Numbered from the stretch's first letter, positions 27,214 to 35,911 are shown. The stretch: DNA of 64,000 nt from Janthinobacterium silvisoli (GCF_014200725.1 NZ_JACHCL010000002.1:248001-312000), one strand, 5' to 3'. A program made the numbers and translations. The notes: generated from the letters alone by a model not told the origin.

Positions 27214-27651
27214 ATGAAAAATTTTTTGGCAATCCTCGCAGTAAGCACAGCCTTCGCATCGCAGGCGTTTGCCCAGGCGCCTGCGCCTTCGGCAATGGGA
27301 AATCCGGCGGCGCCCGATGCTACTTCGACGCCCAAGTGTAAAGATGGCTCTGCCCCAGTCGACCAGTCTACCCATGGTTGCCGGGGCCATGGCGGCATGA
27401 TGAGCAATGCAGCGTCGGGGAAGATGGCAACTGGAGCGGCTCCTGCAGCGAGCACTGCTAGCAAGGCAGCATCTGCTCAGGTGGCCCCCGGTGGTGGCGA
27501 TGGCAAGGTTTGGGTCAACACCTCAAGCAAGGTCTATCATTGCGAAGGTGATAAGTACTATGGGAAGACAAAAAAAGGCGAATACATGGCAGAGGCTGAT
27601 GCTAAAGCCAAAGGCTTCCATGGTGAGCATGGAAAGGCTTGCGGAAAATAA
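27214..27651 (+). CDS. Small secreted protein, DUF3761-like
   Basis: This 145-residue exported protein has a signal peptide (MKNFLAILAVSTAFASQAFAQ), a variable Ala/Pro/Ser-rich linker, and a short conserved block. The N-terminal mature motif CKDGSAPVDQSTHGCRGHGG and the end VWVNTSSKVYHCEGDKYYGKTKKG then EYMAEADAKAKGFHGEHGKACGK match a small family of Burkholderiales secreted proteins (DUF3761-like). Four cysteines could form two disulfides. The function is unknown. A strong terminator follows the stop. Confidence 0.75.
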   Translation: MKNFLAILAVSTAFASQAFAQAPAPSAMGNPAAPDATSTPKCKDGSAPVDQSTHGCRGHGGMMSNAASGKMATGAAPAASTASKAASAQVAPGGGDGKVWVNTSSKVYHCEGDKYYGKTKKGEYMAEADAKAKGFHGEHGKACGK

Positions 27652-27706
27652 TCCTGCAATGATCGGATTATCTCCGGTCCCCAGTCTGGCAGCCCAACCT
27701 CTCGTC

Positions 27707-27729
27707 AGCCCGCTCACGCGGGCTTTTTT
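27707..27729 (+). terminator. Rho-independent terminator after the small secreted protein gene
   Basis: A 7-bp stem AGCCCGC-TCAC-GCGGGCT (27707-27724) is followed by six T residues. It ends the transcript of the gene stopping at 27651. It is unidirectional. Confidence 0.88.
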
Positions 27730-27956
27730 GCATCTAGCGGCGCCGAAATATTGGCCACCCTTATTGCAGCTCCATATGTTAAAGAATAATAAAGCCCGAC
27801 ACAATCGTCCATTAAAAATCAATGATTTATCCGTATTACCTTCGTATCGACGAGCGAAATAAAGTTTGACACAAAGGATGACTTTCACGCTGGCGGCTAG
27901 TTTCTTGCAACAATAAAGTTTGATGCCTCCAACGCAACAAACTGTACGCCAACTAG
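27730..27956. other. Low-GC spacer, no gene
   Basis: About 230 bases, notably AT-rich around 27770-27900, with no supported gene. Two similar stretches AAATAAAGTTTGACAC (27859) and AATAAAGTTTGATGCC (27912) form a short imperfect direct repeat. Confidence 0.4.
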
Positions 27957-28325
27957 CTAGCCAGCCTGCCAGGCGGTGGGCTGCAGTTCCCTGATGCGCT
28001 GTTCTGTATGGTGCACCATACAGTCGAGATAAATCGCATTGGCGGCAGAGCCACCCTGATACAAGCGTTGCACTGCCGTACAGTCCGCATTCCGGAACTC
28101 CACCCATTTGCGCTGCGCCAGAATGAGCAGTTTCTTGGTGGCCGGGCCATTGTCCCCAAACGTATCGAGCTGCTTCAGCATCGTTTGATAAACACGGTTC
28201 AGCTCCTTGTCTTTCGTCTCAAAGTTCTGTCGGGCGCACGCATTTATTTCCATCGTGCTGTTTTGCGTATCACAGGGGTTGGGGCTCTGTGCGAAAGCGG
28301 CGGGCGGAGGCGAGCGCCCAGCCAA
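27957..28325 (-). pseudogene. DUF1311 (LprI-like) gene, probably missing its true 5' end
   Basis: The mature region is intact: AFAQSPNPCDTQNSTMEINACARQNFETKDKELNRVY (read in parts), then RKWVEFRNADCTAVQRLYQGG and ending QPTAWQAG. DUF1311 proteins such as LprI are small periplasmic lysozyme-inhibitor-like proteins with conserved cysteines. However, the only available start gives MAGRSPPPAAFAQ, with no hydrophobic signal. Just upstream the sequence becomes, on the opposite strand, the FtsK gamma-domain remnant. The real signal peptide was therefore probably lost in a rearrangement near 28290-28325. If an unrecognised start exists it could still be expressed. A decayed copy of its 3' end lies at 24965. 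Confidence 0.65.
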
Positions 28326-28695
28326 AGGCGGTGAACCGGTGCGCGAGCAACGCGTGGTCAGCTATGACGGCAGCGCGCTGGCCGCCGCGCGTCGCCTGCA
28401 CAGCAGCCTTATCAAGGACGGCGCTACCGCCACTATCCCGGTCGGCGACAAATCCGTCGAGTTGGGCACAGGTGCCGCAGTACCGCTAGGAGACGGTAGT
28501 GCAGACGATCCGCTCTATGCCCAGGCTGCGGCCATTGTACCTGTCGAGCAGCGCGCATCGGTGTCACTGTTGCAGCGCCATCTGCGGCGCGGTTATAACC
28601 GCGCGGCGAGCCTGTTGGAGACCATGGAGGCACCTAGCGTGATGAGCGCAATCACATCAAACGTCAATCGCAGCGTTAAATTTACGCCCAGTTGA
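28318..28695 (+). pseudogene. C-terminal remnant with FtsK gamma-type winged helix
   Basis: The plus-strand frame encodes DDPLYAQAAAIVPVEQRASVS, then LLQRHLRRGYNRAASLLETME. This is the FtsK gamma domain, the winged helix that reads KOPS DNA and contacts XerD. The preceding part (VVSYDGSALAAARRLHSSLIKDG) is not FtsK motor sequence, and no ATPase region is present. The open frame continues back to 28207, but only by running antisense through the DUF1311 gene, so the real 5' part is missing. A GTG at 28339 could allow a short product. It is most simply a truncated gene from a mobile element or a secondary FtsK-like gene. Confidence 0.7.
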
Positions 28696-28720
28696 AATTC
28701 TTGCGTCGACTGAGATGGCG

Positions 28721-29410
28721 TTACCGCGCGATAAACATGACCACTGGAAAGGCAATGCGCGGCAACAGCCAAAGATGGGCATGTGCGCGGGACTGTATAG
28801 CTTTCCGATTGGCAATTTCGGCCTCATCAAGTTGCGAATTTATGGTGCCAATACGCTCAGCAAGTAGAGCCTCTTCTCCGTCAGACAGGGGGTTGTCCTG
28901 CTGAAATCCTGCTGCAATTGAAGTATTGGTTCCGTGAATCGCCCCTCGGGCAAAAAATAGTCGAGTTATGCGATCAGGATTGATTTCACGAAGTTCAAGC
29001 TCATGAATGCGACGCAAAAGGTCATTTCGAAGCTCATCATTCCGCATTATGCCTCTAGGAATAGCTCGAGCGCCTTGGTATCCACGTAGGTAGTTACGAA
29101 CCTCACTTAGAAGATAGAAGGAATTTTGCGAAAGGGAGGCATTAAGGTCTTCCGCATCACGCCAACGATCTAGGCTTTGGCCATGTCGTTGCCAGGCCGG
29201 AATAGCAATTGCCAAAAGTATTGCGGCAATTGCACCGACAAACTGCGCCCAACCCGACAAATTTGGATGGGCTTCCATCCATTTAAGAGTTTGGTTGATA
29301 TCAAAGTACATATGAAATGAACTGAAAAAGCAGAGTGCAAAGTAGCGAGCAATGTAGAAAGCGCCTGCCACCAGTGCAAGTTTTAACGTTCTCCTTTGCC
29401 ACACTTGCAT
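28721..29410 (-). CDS. Orphan membrane protein of unknown function
   Basis: This is a 229-residue protein from the ATG at 29410 (MQVWQRRTLKL), which has a strong AGGGGTGAGC site; upstream in-frame ATGs to 29509 are less likely. It has a hydrophobic helix at about 10-32 (LALVAGAFYIARYFALCFF), one at about 55-75 (WAQFVGAIAAILLAIAIPAW), a soluble helical middle rich in Arg and Glu, and a hydrophobic C-terminus (LWLLPRIAFPVVMFIAR). No family was recognised. GC is lower than in core neighbours, and it lies among broken genes, so it may be an acquired accessory gene. Confidence 0.65.
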   Translation of the reverse strand: MQVWQRRTLKLALVAGAFYIARYFALCFFSSFHMYFDINQTLKWMEAHPNLSGWAQFVGAIAAILLAIAIPAWQRHGQSLDRWRDAEDLNASLSQNSFYLLSEVRNYLRGYQGARAIPRGIMRNDELRNDLLRRIHELELREINPDRITRLFFARGAIHGTNTSIAAGFQQDNPLSDGEEALLAERIGTINSQLDEAEIANRKAIQSRAHAHLWLLPRIAFPVVMFIAR

Positions 29411-29565
29411 GCTCACCCCTAATCTTTTTGAGAATTGTAGCACTAATAGCAATTTCTTTAAATGGAACATCGATACCGCAGAGTAAGAGACAGACTCTGA
29501 GCCCAACATGATGATGCGGCCAGGGATTGTTACTCATAACTACAGGACTATGTAAAAAGGAAAAT

Positions 29566-29718
29566 ATGAAAATTATTATCGAAGCAGCGCCGATTGTGCG
29601 CGAAGCAGATGACAGCTACTACCACCCTGCCCTGGCAAGCCTGCCTGACATCAATGAAAGTGCCGACGCATTCACTACTTGACTGGCGGAATGTGGCATG
29701 CAAGTGGCCAGCGTCTGA
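29566..29718 (+). pseudogene. Small ORF interrupted by an in-frame TGA
   Basis: An ATG at 29566 with a good AAAAAGGAAAAT site starts MKIIIEAAPIVREADDSYYH, then PALASLPDINESADAFTT, and stops at TGA (29680-29682). The same frame continues as LAECGMQVASV to a second stop at 29718. A single change of TGA to TGG would give a 50-residue protein. Either a 38-residue product is made, or this is a recently broken small gene. No family was recognised. Confidence 0.45.
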
Positions 29719-29830
29719 GAATGGCAGCAGGGTCAGTTCTGCAATTCTGACACAACCTCATCCATAAGAAATCCAAGCCGAGGAAAAGCACGTCCCGGCC
29801 CGTATCGCCAGCAAGGGCTGTTCGGGCCCA

Positions 29831-29930
29831 GCGGGTCTGAAAAATGGTCAGGGCAAGGCGCGCGGGCGCAGACAGTACGCATGTACGGCAAGCCCAAGCA
29901 ACGCAGCCATGGCCATTTTCTCAGGCCCGC
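29831..29930. repeat. Long imperfect inverted repeat (REP/MITE-like unit)
   Basis: The left arm GCGGGTCTGAAAAATGGTC (29831-29849) pairs with the right arm GGCCATTTTCTCAGGCCCGC (29911-29930) with a few mismatches. A central palindrome GTACGCATGTAC (29875-29886) lies between. It sits in a gene-free stretch between the small broken ORF and the tRNA. It looks like a repetitive palindromic unit, but copy number cannot be judged from one window. Confidence 0.45.
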
Positions 29931-29971
29931 GATTCAGGCCCGCACTTCAATCAGCAAAATCACACAGGCAT

Positions 29972-30003
29972 AAAAAAAGCCGACCACATAATGTGTCGGC
30001 TTT
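29972..30003 (-). terminator. Rho-independent terminator of the tRNA-Val transcript
   Basis: A 9-bp stem AAAGCCGAC (29976-29984) with GTCGGCTTT (29995-30003) is followed on the minus strand by seven T residues (29978-29972). It lies 22 bases past the tRNA CCA end. Confidence 0.88.
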
Positions 30004-30024
30004 CATATAATTACAGCGCATTCT

Positions 30025-30099
30025 TGGTGGGAAGTGCAAGTTTCGAACTTGCGACCCCTGCAGTGTGAATGCAGTGCTCTACCCCTGAGCTAACCTCCC
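30025..30099 (-). tRNA. tRNA-Val (anticodon CAC)
   Basis: On the minus strand the acceptor arms GGGAGGT and ACTTCCC pair over 7 bp (one G-T), the D arm is GCTC/GAGC, the anticodon stem CTGCA/TGCAG encloses TTCACAC (anticodon CAC, reading GUG), and the T arm GCAAG-TTCGAAA-CTTGC is perfect. CCA is encoded (30027-30025). The body is 72 bases plus CCA. A terminator follows and a promoter precedes it, so it is a single-gene transcript. Confidence 0.97.
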
Positions 30100-30111
30100 T
30101 AAGCGGATCGA

Positions 30112-30141
30112 ATTATCGCATAGGTGTTACGCCGTCTGCAA
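30112..30141 (-). promoter_or_regulatory. Promoter of tRNA-Val
   Basis: On the minus strand, a -35 TTGCAG (30141-30136), an 18-base spacer and a -10 GATAAT (30117-30112, preceded by TGC) place the start of transcription about 5-7 bases before the tRNA 5' end at 30099. Confidence 0.55.
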
Positions 30142-30179
30142 GGGCTGGCGGCGGGAAATTTTCCTTGGCGCTATTTTTC

Positions 30180-30896
30180 TCAGGCGGCTACCGCTGGCGT
30201 GCTGACAGCGGTCCAGATGCATTGGCCTTTGACGGCTTTGTCCAGGCCGGCGATGGTGGTTTCGTGGGCGGCGAGTTCGTCGGCGCTGGCGGGCTGGAAG
30301 ATGATATCGGCCAGGGGCACGATTTCCAGTACGGCGCCGTCGGCGGCCACTTCCACTTCTTCATCCATGCTGAGGCTGTTCTGGCCGCGCGTCATGGCCA
30401 GGTAAACGTCGGCCAGCAATTCGGAGTCCAGCAGCGCGCCGTGCAGCTTGCGGTGGGCGTTGGAGACGCCGTAGCGGTCGCACAGGGCGTCGAGCGAGTT
30501 GCGCTTGCCGGGGTGCATTTCTTTCGCTTGCACCAGGGTGTCGATCACGCCATGCACATGCTCGTGGATCGGTGGCAGGTTCAGGCGCTTGAATTCGGCG
30601 TTCAGGAAGCCGATATCGAAGGGCGCGTTGTGGATGATCAGTTCGGCGTCGGCGATGTAGGCGCGAAATTCTTCGACGATTTCGGCGAATTTCGGTTTGT
30701 CGCTCAAGAATTCGGTGGTCAATCCATGGACGGCAAGAGCGCCCTCTTCCGAATCGCGCTCGGGATTGATGTAGTAATGAAAGTTGTTCCCGGTCAGCAT
30801 GCGGTTGTTCAACTCGACCGCGCCGATCTCCAGGATGCGGTCGCCCGTGCGTGGGTTCAGGCCGGTGGTTTCAGTATCGAGAACAATTTGACGCAT
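30180..30896 (-). CDS. dnaQ: DNA polymerase III epsilon subunit (3'-5' proofreading exonuclease)
   Basis: This 238-residue proofreading subunit of the replicative polymerase has an exonuclease domain with Exo I DTETTG (Asp7, Glu9), Exo II HNAPFDIGFLNAEF and Exo III HRKLHGALLDSELLADVYLA (the His/Asp pair). The C-terminal tail, which contacts the alpha subunit, is variable. The start at 30896 (MRQIVLDTETTG) is the family N-terminus; the frame is open to 30971 across a terminator and was rejected. It is downstream of rnhA on the same strand, the usual arrangement, but a terminator hairpin lies between them. Confidence 0.96.
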   Translation of the reverse strand: MRQIVLDTETTGLNPRTGDRILEIGAVELNNRMLTGNNFHYYINPERDSEEGALAVHGLTTEFLSDKPKFAEIVEEFRAYIADAELIIHNAPFDIGFLNAEFKRLNLPPIHEHVHGVIDTLVQAKEMHPGKRNSLDALCDRYGVSNAHRKLHGALLDSELLADVYLAMTRGQNSLSMDEEVEVAADGAVLEIVPLADIIFQPASADELAAHETTIAGLDKAVKGQCIWTAVSTPAVAA

Positions 30897-30917
30897 GGCA
30901 GACTCATTCGTAAAAGC

Positions 30918-30960
30918 AAAAAGCGAAGGACACAGTATAACAAAGCTGTGCCCTTCGCTT
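30918..30960 (-). terminator. Terminator or attenuator between rnhA and dnaQ
   Basis: A 15-bp stem with one wobble or mismatch, AAGCGAAGGACACAG (30921-30935) with CTGTGCCCTTCGCTT (30946-30960), is followed on the minus strand by five T residues. It should end most rnhA transcripts, so dnaQ needs read-through or a promoter in this short gap. Confidence 0.8.
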
Positions 30961-30983
30961 CTATGTTGCAACTACTATTTAAA

Positions 30984-31421
30984 TCACGATCTGACGGTTT
31001 CCACGCCCATATTGGCCAGTTGATCGGCCCGCTCATTGCCCGGATGGCCGTTGTGGCCGCGCACCCAGCGCCATTCCATTTGATGCACGGCCTGGGCCGC
31101 GTCCAGCGCTTGCCACAGGTCGACGTTTTTCACGGGCGCCTTGGCGGCGGTTTTCCAGCCGCGCGCCTTCCAGCCGTGTATCCACTCGCTGATGCCCTTT
31201 TGCACGTATTGGCTATCGGTGTACATCACCACCTGGCAAGGGCGCTTGAGCGCCGTCAATGCCTCGATCACGGCCTTCAATTCCATGCGGTTATTGGTCG
31301 TGTTCAACTCGCCGCCATAGATTTCTTTCTTGGCGCCATCGGCAACCATCAGCGCGCCCCAGCCGCCGGTGCCGGGATTGCCCTTGCATGCGCCATCGGC
31401 GTAAATTTCAACCTTATCCAT
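30984..31421 (-). CDS. rnhA: Ribonuclease HI
   Basis: This 145-residue enzyme cuts the RNA strand of RNA-DNA hybrids. It has the full set of motifs: [12 protein letters not shown] (first catalytic Asp), NNRMELKAV (Glu), [12 protein letters not shown] (Asp), and [14 protein letters not shown] (His and last Asp). The length is normal. Its start overlaps the end of the upstream methyltransferase gene by 8 bases, so the two are translationally coupled. Confidence 0.97.
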   Translation of the reverse strand: MDKVEIYADGACKGNPGTGGWGALMVADGAKKEIYGGELNTTNNRMELKAVIEALTALKRPCQVVMYTDSQYVQKGISEWIHGWKARGWKTAAKAPVKNVDLWQALDAAQAVHQMEWRWVRGHNGHPGNERADQLANMGVETVRS

Positions 31422-32190
31422 CTTGCTGTTCCCGCCTTTTATTGGTGACCGGTGCGCCTGCGGAGGCCGTCGCCGGTTTTTTGGTCCACGCCGGACCGAT
31501 CAATCGCATCCCTTTGACGCGCTTGATCGCCTGCACTATATACACTGCGCCCAGATATGGCCACCAGCGCGCGCCGGCCTTGTCCATGAAGGCGTTGCGG
31601 CGCAGCCATTTTTCCGTCCTGCAAGCAGGCGCATAACAGCCGAAATGGCTGCGGCTCACGCCCATGTTCAGCAATTTTAACCAGTCTTTCATGCGCGGCA
31701 TGGAAATCAGCTCGCCGGCCTTGGGCAAATAATGGCGGCCCGTGATGCGGCCCAGGCCCTGGCGCGCACCCCACAAGCTGGCCGGATTAAAGCCGCAGAC
31801 GATCAGCCGCCCTTCCGGGATCAGCACGCGCTCGACTTCGCGCAAGACCTGGTGTGGCTCGGCAGCAAATTCCAGTACATGCGGCAGCACCACCAGGTCG
31901 AGGCTTTGCGATTCGAACGGCAACTCGTCGAAAGCGGCCACCAGCTTGACCCGGCTGTCCTGAGCCGGTTGCGGTGGCAAGCGGGAATCGAGCAGCCATT
32001 TGTTCGGCATGCGGCTGGCGGCCAGCGCGTCGAACTGCGGCAAACCGATCTGCACGGCATTAAAACCAAAGATATCGGCCGTCAGGCTATCGAGGCATTG
32101 CTGTTCCCACGCGCGCACGTACAGACCGGCCGGTGTTTGTAACCAGCCATCAAGCGCTATAATGGATTTTTCGGATGCCACACTGTCCAT
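31414..32190 (-). CDS. Class I SAM-dependent methyltransferase
   Basis: This 258-residue protein has a Methyltransf_11-like core: [26 protein letters not shown] and [22 protein letters not shown]. The glycine-rich SAM loop is weak ([17 protein letters not shown] region), as in several members upstream of rnhA. The usual gene order methyltransferase-rnhA-dnaQ is conserved in many proteobacteria, but the substrate is unknown. It is divergent from gloB, whose promoter lies in its 5' end. Confidence 0.85.
   Translation of the reverse strand: MDSVASEKSIIALDGWLQTPAGLYVRAWEQQCLDSLTADIFGFNAVQIGLPQFDALAASRMPNKWLLDSRLPPQPAQDSRVKLVAAFDELPFESQSLDLVVLPHVLEFAAEPHQVLREVERVLIPEGRLIVCGFNPASLWGARQGLGRITGRHYLPKAGELISMPRMKDWLKLLNMGVSRSHFGCYAPACRTEKWLRRNAFMDKAGARWWPYLGAVYIVQAIKRVKGMRLIGPAWTKKPATASAGAPVTNKRREQQDG
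32158..32163 (+). promoter_or_regulatory. -10 box for gloB
   Basis: A consensus TATAAT is about 45 bases upstream of the gloB ATG, with a weak TTGTAA at 32137-32142 (15-base spacer). It lies inside the first codons of the divergent methyltransferase gene. Confidence 0.4.
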
Positions 32191-32209
32191 TCAGTTTTCT
32201 CTCTTGCCT

Positions 32210-33031
32210 ATGATCCACTCCCCAGAACAAACCTTATCACCTGCTTTATCGGTACTTGCCGTGCCCGCCTTTGCCGACAACTACCTATGGCTGATCCATG
32301 ACGGCACGCATGCCGCCGTGGTCGACCCGGGCGATGCGATGGTCATCCTCGATGCGCTCAAAGCCCATCAGTTGACATTGTGCGCCATTTTACTGACTCA
32401 TCACCACGCCGACCACACCGGAGGCGTTCCTGAATTGTTGCAGCATTTCGCCGTGCCCGTCTTCGGCCCGCGCAATGAGGCTATCACAGCCATCACGGAA
32501 CCCCTGGCCGAAGGCGATGTCGCCTACGTGCGCGAGCTGGGCTTGCAACTGACCGTGATCGACGTGCCCGGCCACACCAAGGGCCATATCGCCTATGTGC
32601 GCCAGCGCGACGAGCGCAGCGGCGCGCCCTGGCTTTTTTCAGGCGACACCCTGTTTGCTGGCGGCTGCGGCCGCCTGTTCGAAGGCACGCCAGGTCAAAT
32701 GGCCGAGTCGCTGGGCAAGCTGGCCGCCCTGCCCGACGATACCGAGGTATTTTGCGCCCATGAGTACACCTTGTCCAATCTGCGCTTTGCCAGCGCCGTC
32801 GAGCCAGGCAATCTTGCCTTGCAAGAGCGTGTAGCCATCGACACGGAAAAGCGCCAGCAAGGCCTCTCTACCGTACCATCGACCATCGCGCTGGAAAAAG
32901 CCACCAATCCATTCCTACGCTACAAGGAACCAGCCATCCTGGCCAGCCTGAAGGTGGAAGGCAAGCTGGCGGCCGATGCATCGCCTGTAGAAGCCTTTGC
33001 AGCCTTGCGTATGTGGAAGAACAATTTTTAA
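32210..33031 (+). CDS. gloB: Hydroxyacylglutathione hydrolase (glyoxalase II)
   Basis: This 273-residue metallo-beta-lactamase-fold enzyme hydrolyses S-lactoylglutathione to lactate and glutathione, ending methylglyoxal detoxification. It has [10 protein letters not shown] (metal site), [33 protein letters not shown] and [13 protein letters not shown]. The C-terminal end NPFLRYKEP binds glutathione in the family. The start at 32210 gives the standard N-terminus; the longer frame to 32000 runs antisense through the methyltransferase gene and was rejected. Confidence 0.95.
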   Translation: MIHSPEQTLSPALSVLAVPAFADNYLWLIHDGTHAAVVDPGDAMVILDALKAHQLTLCAILLTHHHADHTGGVPELLQHFAVPVFGPRNEAITAITEPLAEGDVAYVRELGLQLTVIDVPGHTKGHIAYVRQRDERSGAPWLFSGDTLFAGGCGRLFEGTPGQMAESLGKLAALPDDTEVFCAHEYTLSNLRFASAVEPGNLALQERVAIDTEKRQQGLSTVPSTIALEKATNPFLRYKEPAILASLKVEGKLAADASPVEAFAALRMWKNNF

Positions 33032-33048
33032 GTTTCTGATTTCACAGT

Positions 33049-33092
33049 AAAAATCCCGGTGGCGCCGCAAGGCACGACCGGGATTTTTTATG
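33049..33092. terminator. Bidirectional terminator between gloB and aceB
   Basis: A 10-bp stem AAATCCCGGT (33051-33060) with ACCGGGATTT (33077-33086) has T-runs on both strands. It serves the convergent gloB and aceB. Confidence 0.88.
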
Positions 33093-33108
33093 GCCTGAAT
33101 ACTGAAAC

Positions 33109-34707
33109 TTAGATTTCTTCGTACAGCGGCAAAGTCAGAAATTCAGCAAATTCCTCCGAGGTCGACATTTCCTCGAAAATCTGGCCGGCGCGCACGTAGG
33201 TCGGGCCATTGCCACCGGGGGCGTCGCGCTGGACTTTGGCCAGCTCTTCGGGAATCATGGTGCGCACCATCTCGGCGGTGACCTTGCGGCCGTCTTCCAG
33301 CACGCCCTTGCTTGAGCGTATCCATTGCCACACTTGCGAGCGGCTGATCTCGGCCGTGGCGGCGTCTTCCATCAGATTATGGATGGGGACGCAACCGTTG
33401 CCGGCCAGCCAGCTGCCCAGGTAATGGATACCGACGTTGATGTTGTAACGCAAGCCCGCTTCCGTGATCGGTGCTTCCGGCTGGAAATTCAACAGGTCGG
33501 CCGCCTTTACCTCGATGTCGGGGCGCTGCTTGCCGATCTGGTTAGGTTTGTCGCCCAGCACCTTGGTAAATTCTCCCATGGCCAGCTCGACCAGGCCAGG
33601 ATGGGCGACCCAGCCGCCGTCGTAACCATCGGTGGCGTCGCGCGCCTTGTCGTTGCGCACGCCGCCCATGGCAATATCATTCTTTTCAGGGTCATTCTTG
33701 ATCGGGATCAAGGCTGCCATGCCGCCGATGGCTGGTGCGCCACGCTTGTGGCAGGTTTTCAGCAGCAGCAAGGCGTAGGCGCGCATGAAGGGCGCCGTCA
33801 TGGTGACCTTGGCGCGATCGGCCAGGCAGAAATCCTTGTCCAGCTTGAATTTCTTGATGCAGGAAAAGATGTAATCCCAGCGGCCCGCATTCAGGCCCGA
33901 GCTGTGCTCACGTAATTCGTAGAGGATTTCATCCATCTCAAACGCCGCCAGGATGGTTTCAATCAAGACCGTGGCCTTGATCGTGCCTTGCGGCAAGCCC
34001 AACTCTTTTTGCGTCATGACGAAAATATCGTTCCACAGACGCGCTTCCAGGTGCGATTCCATCTTTGGCAAATAGAAATACGGGCCGGCGCCGCGCGCCA
34101 ATTGTTCCTTGGCGTTATGAAACATAAATAGGGCGAAGTCAAAAATGCCGCCGGAAATACGCTTGCCATCGACCAGCACGTGTTTTTCATCGAGATGCCA
34201 GCCACGCGGACGCACGACCAGGGTCGCGATCTTGTCGTTCAGCTTATAGGATTTGCCGTTCTGTTCCAGCGAAATCGTCTTGCGCACGGCATCGAACATA
34301 TTGATCTGGCCCGTGATCTGGTTGTCCCAGTTGGGCGTGTTCGAGTCTTCGAAGTCCGTCATATAGCTGTCGGCGCCCGAATTGAAGGCATTGATGACCA
34401 TCTTGCGCTCGACCGGGCCCGTAATTTCCACGCGGCGGCATTCCAGGGCTTTCGGTATCGGTGCAATCTTCCAGTCACCGTCGCGGATATGCGCCGTTTC
34501 AGGCAGAAAATCGGGACGCTCGCCCGCATCGAGGCGCTTGGCGCGCTCCACGCGCACGGCCAGCAATTCCTGGCGGCGCGGTTCGAACGCTCGCGTCAGC
34601 TTGGCGACCAGCGCCAGCGCTTCCGGCGTCAATATCTGTGCATAGCCAGGCTTGATCTCACCGCTAATTTGCATGCCGTCGGGAAGGACGATGGGGGTCT
34701 GCGTCAT
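33109..34707 (-). CDS. aceB: Malate synthase A
   Basis: This 532-residue enzyme condenses glyoxylate and acetyl-CoA to malate in the glyoxylate shunt. It is the ~530-residue A form. Segments typical of the family are [67 protein letters not shown] and [19 protein letters not shown]. It ends near TLPLYEEI. No isocitrate lyase gene is in the window. It is divergent from a LysR gene about 220 bases away that may regulate it. Together with icd and actP it suggests active acetate use. Confidence 0.96.
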   Translation of the reverse strand: MTQTPIVLPDGMQISGEIKPGYAQILTPEALALVAKLTRAFEPRRQELLAVRVERAKRLDAGERPDFLPETAHIRDGDWKIAPIPKALECRRVEITGPVERKMVINAFNSGADSYMTDFEDSNTPNWDNQITGQINMFDAVRKTISLEQNGKSYKLNDKIATLVVRPRGWHLDEKHVLVDGKRISGGIFDFALFMFHNAKEQLARGAGPYFYLPKMESHLEARLWNDIFVMTQKELGLPQGTIKATVLIETILAAFEMDEILYELREHSSGLNAGRWDYIFSCIKKFKLDKDFCLADRAKVTMTAPFMRAYALLLLKTCHKRGAPAIGGMAALIPIKNDPEKNDIAMGGVRNDKARDATDGYDGGWVAHPGLVELAMGEFTKVLGDKPNQIGKQRPDIEVKAADLLNFQPEAPITEAGLRYNINVGIHYLGSWLAGNGCVPIHNLMEDAATAEISRSQVWQWIRSSKGVLEDGRKVTAEMVRTMIPEELAKVQRDAPGGNGPTYVRAGQIFEEMSTSEEFAEFLTLPLYEEI

Positions 34708-34929
34708 GATGCTCTCCGTTATGAATAAAATGAATCGAAAAATAATCTGAAAAGTAATCTGCTAATCGCACTATAGGCGGAAATAATGCGCGGGCACGGC
34801 TGAGGATCGCAAGGAAATACACCGTTCAGCACCGCTTTTGTTTTATAGTAATGCACTATAAGGCATGGAAACGAGATTAAAAATCACTTCATCCATGCGT
34901 TTTTATCACAAGTGAGGACAGTACAGGCC
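34708..34929. promoter_or_regulatory. aceB/LysR divergent control region
   Basis: 222 AT-rich bases between divergent starts. A repeated motif is visible: TATAGTAATGCACTATAAGG (34850-34865) includes the inverted repeat TATAGT-N6-ACTATA, a typical LysR or similar operator shape. Near 34765 a second CACTATAGG is found. Confidence 0.5.
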
Positions 34930-35841
34930 ATGGGGCAGTTCAGGCAAATCTCTACCTTCGTGGAAGTCGTTGCCAAAGGCAGTCTGTCGGCGGCCGCACG
35001 CGCAGAAGGTATCGCGCCGGCGATGATAGGCCGCCGCCTCGATGCGCTGGAAGAGCGGCTCGGCGTCAAGCTCTTGCAGCGCACCACGCGCAAGCTGGCG
35101 CTGACGAATGAAGGCGCGGCCTTCCTGGAAGATTGCCAGCGCATCCTGAGCGAACTGGAAGAGGCGGAATCGGCCGTGGCCGTGCGCAGCGTGCAGGCGC
35201 GCGGACATTTGCTCATTTCCGCGCCGGCCGGCTTTGGCCGCCATCATGTGGCGCCGCTGCTGCCCTCTTTCCTGGCCGAGCACCGCGACTTGACGGTGTC
35301 GCTGAACCTGAATGACCGGCTGGTCGACTTGATCGGCGAAGGCATCGACGTGGCCATCCGCATCGCCAGCCTGTCCGATTCCTCTCTGGTCAGCACCAAG
35401 CTGGCCGATAACCACCGCGTGCTGGTGGCCTCCCCCGCCTATCTGAAACGCGCCGGCACGCCACTGACCCTGGCCGACCTGGCCAGGCATAATTGCCTGG
35501 CGATCAGCAGCGAAGGCAGCCAGCGGGGCTGGACCTTCCGCGAAAACGGCAAGAACGTGACCTTGAAAGTGACGGGAAATATGGTGTGCAACGATGGCGA
35601 AGTGCTGCACGACTGGGCCTTGGCCGGCAAGGGACTGGCCTGGCGCTCGATGTGGGAAGTGGGTGCCGAGATCGCTTCAGGAAAACTGGTCACGGTGCTG
35701 GACCAGTACGCCGCGCCGGGCAACGATATCTACGCCGTGTTCGCACAGCGCCGCCACCTGCCCTTGCGCATCCGCGCCTTCGTCGAATTCCTGCGCCATA
35801 GCTATGCGCAAGCTGACTATTGGCAGGACCGGGTAAGGTAA
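34930..35841 (+). CDS. LysR-family transcriptional regulator
   Basis: This is a 303-residue regulator with an N-terminal winged helix (GQFRQISTFVEVVAKGSLSAAARAEGIAPAMIGRRLDALEERLG, read in parts) and a LysR substrate domain of the DsdC/aromatic type (RGHLLISAPAGFGRHHVAP and IDVAIRIASLSDSSLVSTKL). The start ATG at 34930 has an AGGA site 11 bases upstream; a GTG at 34912 is an alternative. It is divergent from aceB and a candidate regulator of it; the effector is unknown. Confidence 0.9.
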   Translation: MGQFRQISTFVEVVAKGSLSAAARAEGIAPAMIGRRLDALEERLGVKLLQRTTRKLALTNEGAAFLEDCQRILSELEEAESAVAVRSVQARGHLLISAPAGFGRHHVAPLLPSFLAEHRDLTVSLNLNDRLVDLIGEGIDVAIRIASLSDSSLVSTKLADNHRVLVASPAYLKRAGTPLTLADLARHNCLAISSEGSQRGWTFRENGKNVTLKVTGNMVCNDGEVLHDWALAGKGLAWRSMWEVGAEIASGKLVTVLDQYAAPGNDIYAVFAQRRHLPLRIRAFVEFLRHSYAQADYWQDRVR

Positions 35842-35911
35842 GCCGAGCTGCACAAGCTCGCCTGCAGTGCGAGTCCAGCCGTAAAACGACTGCTCCACGA
35901 AAATGCGGGCG

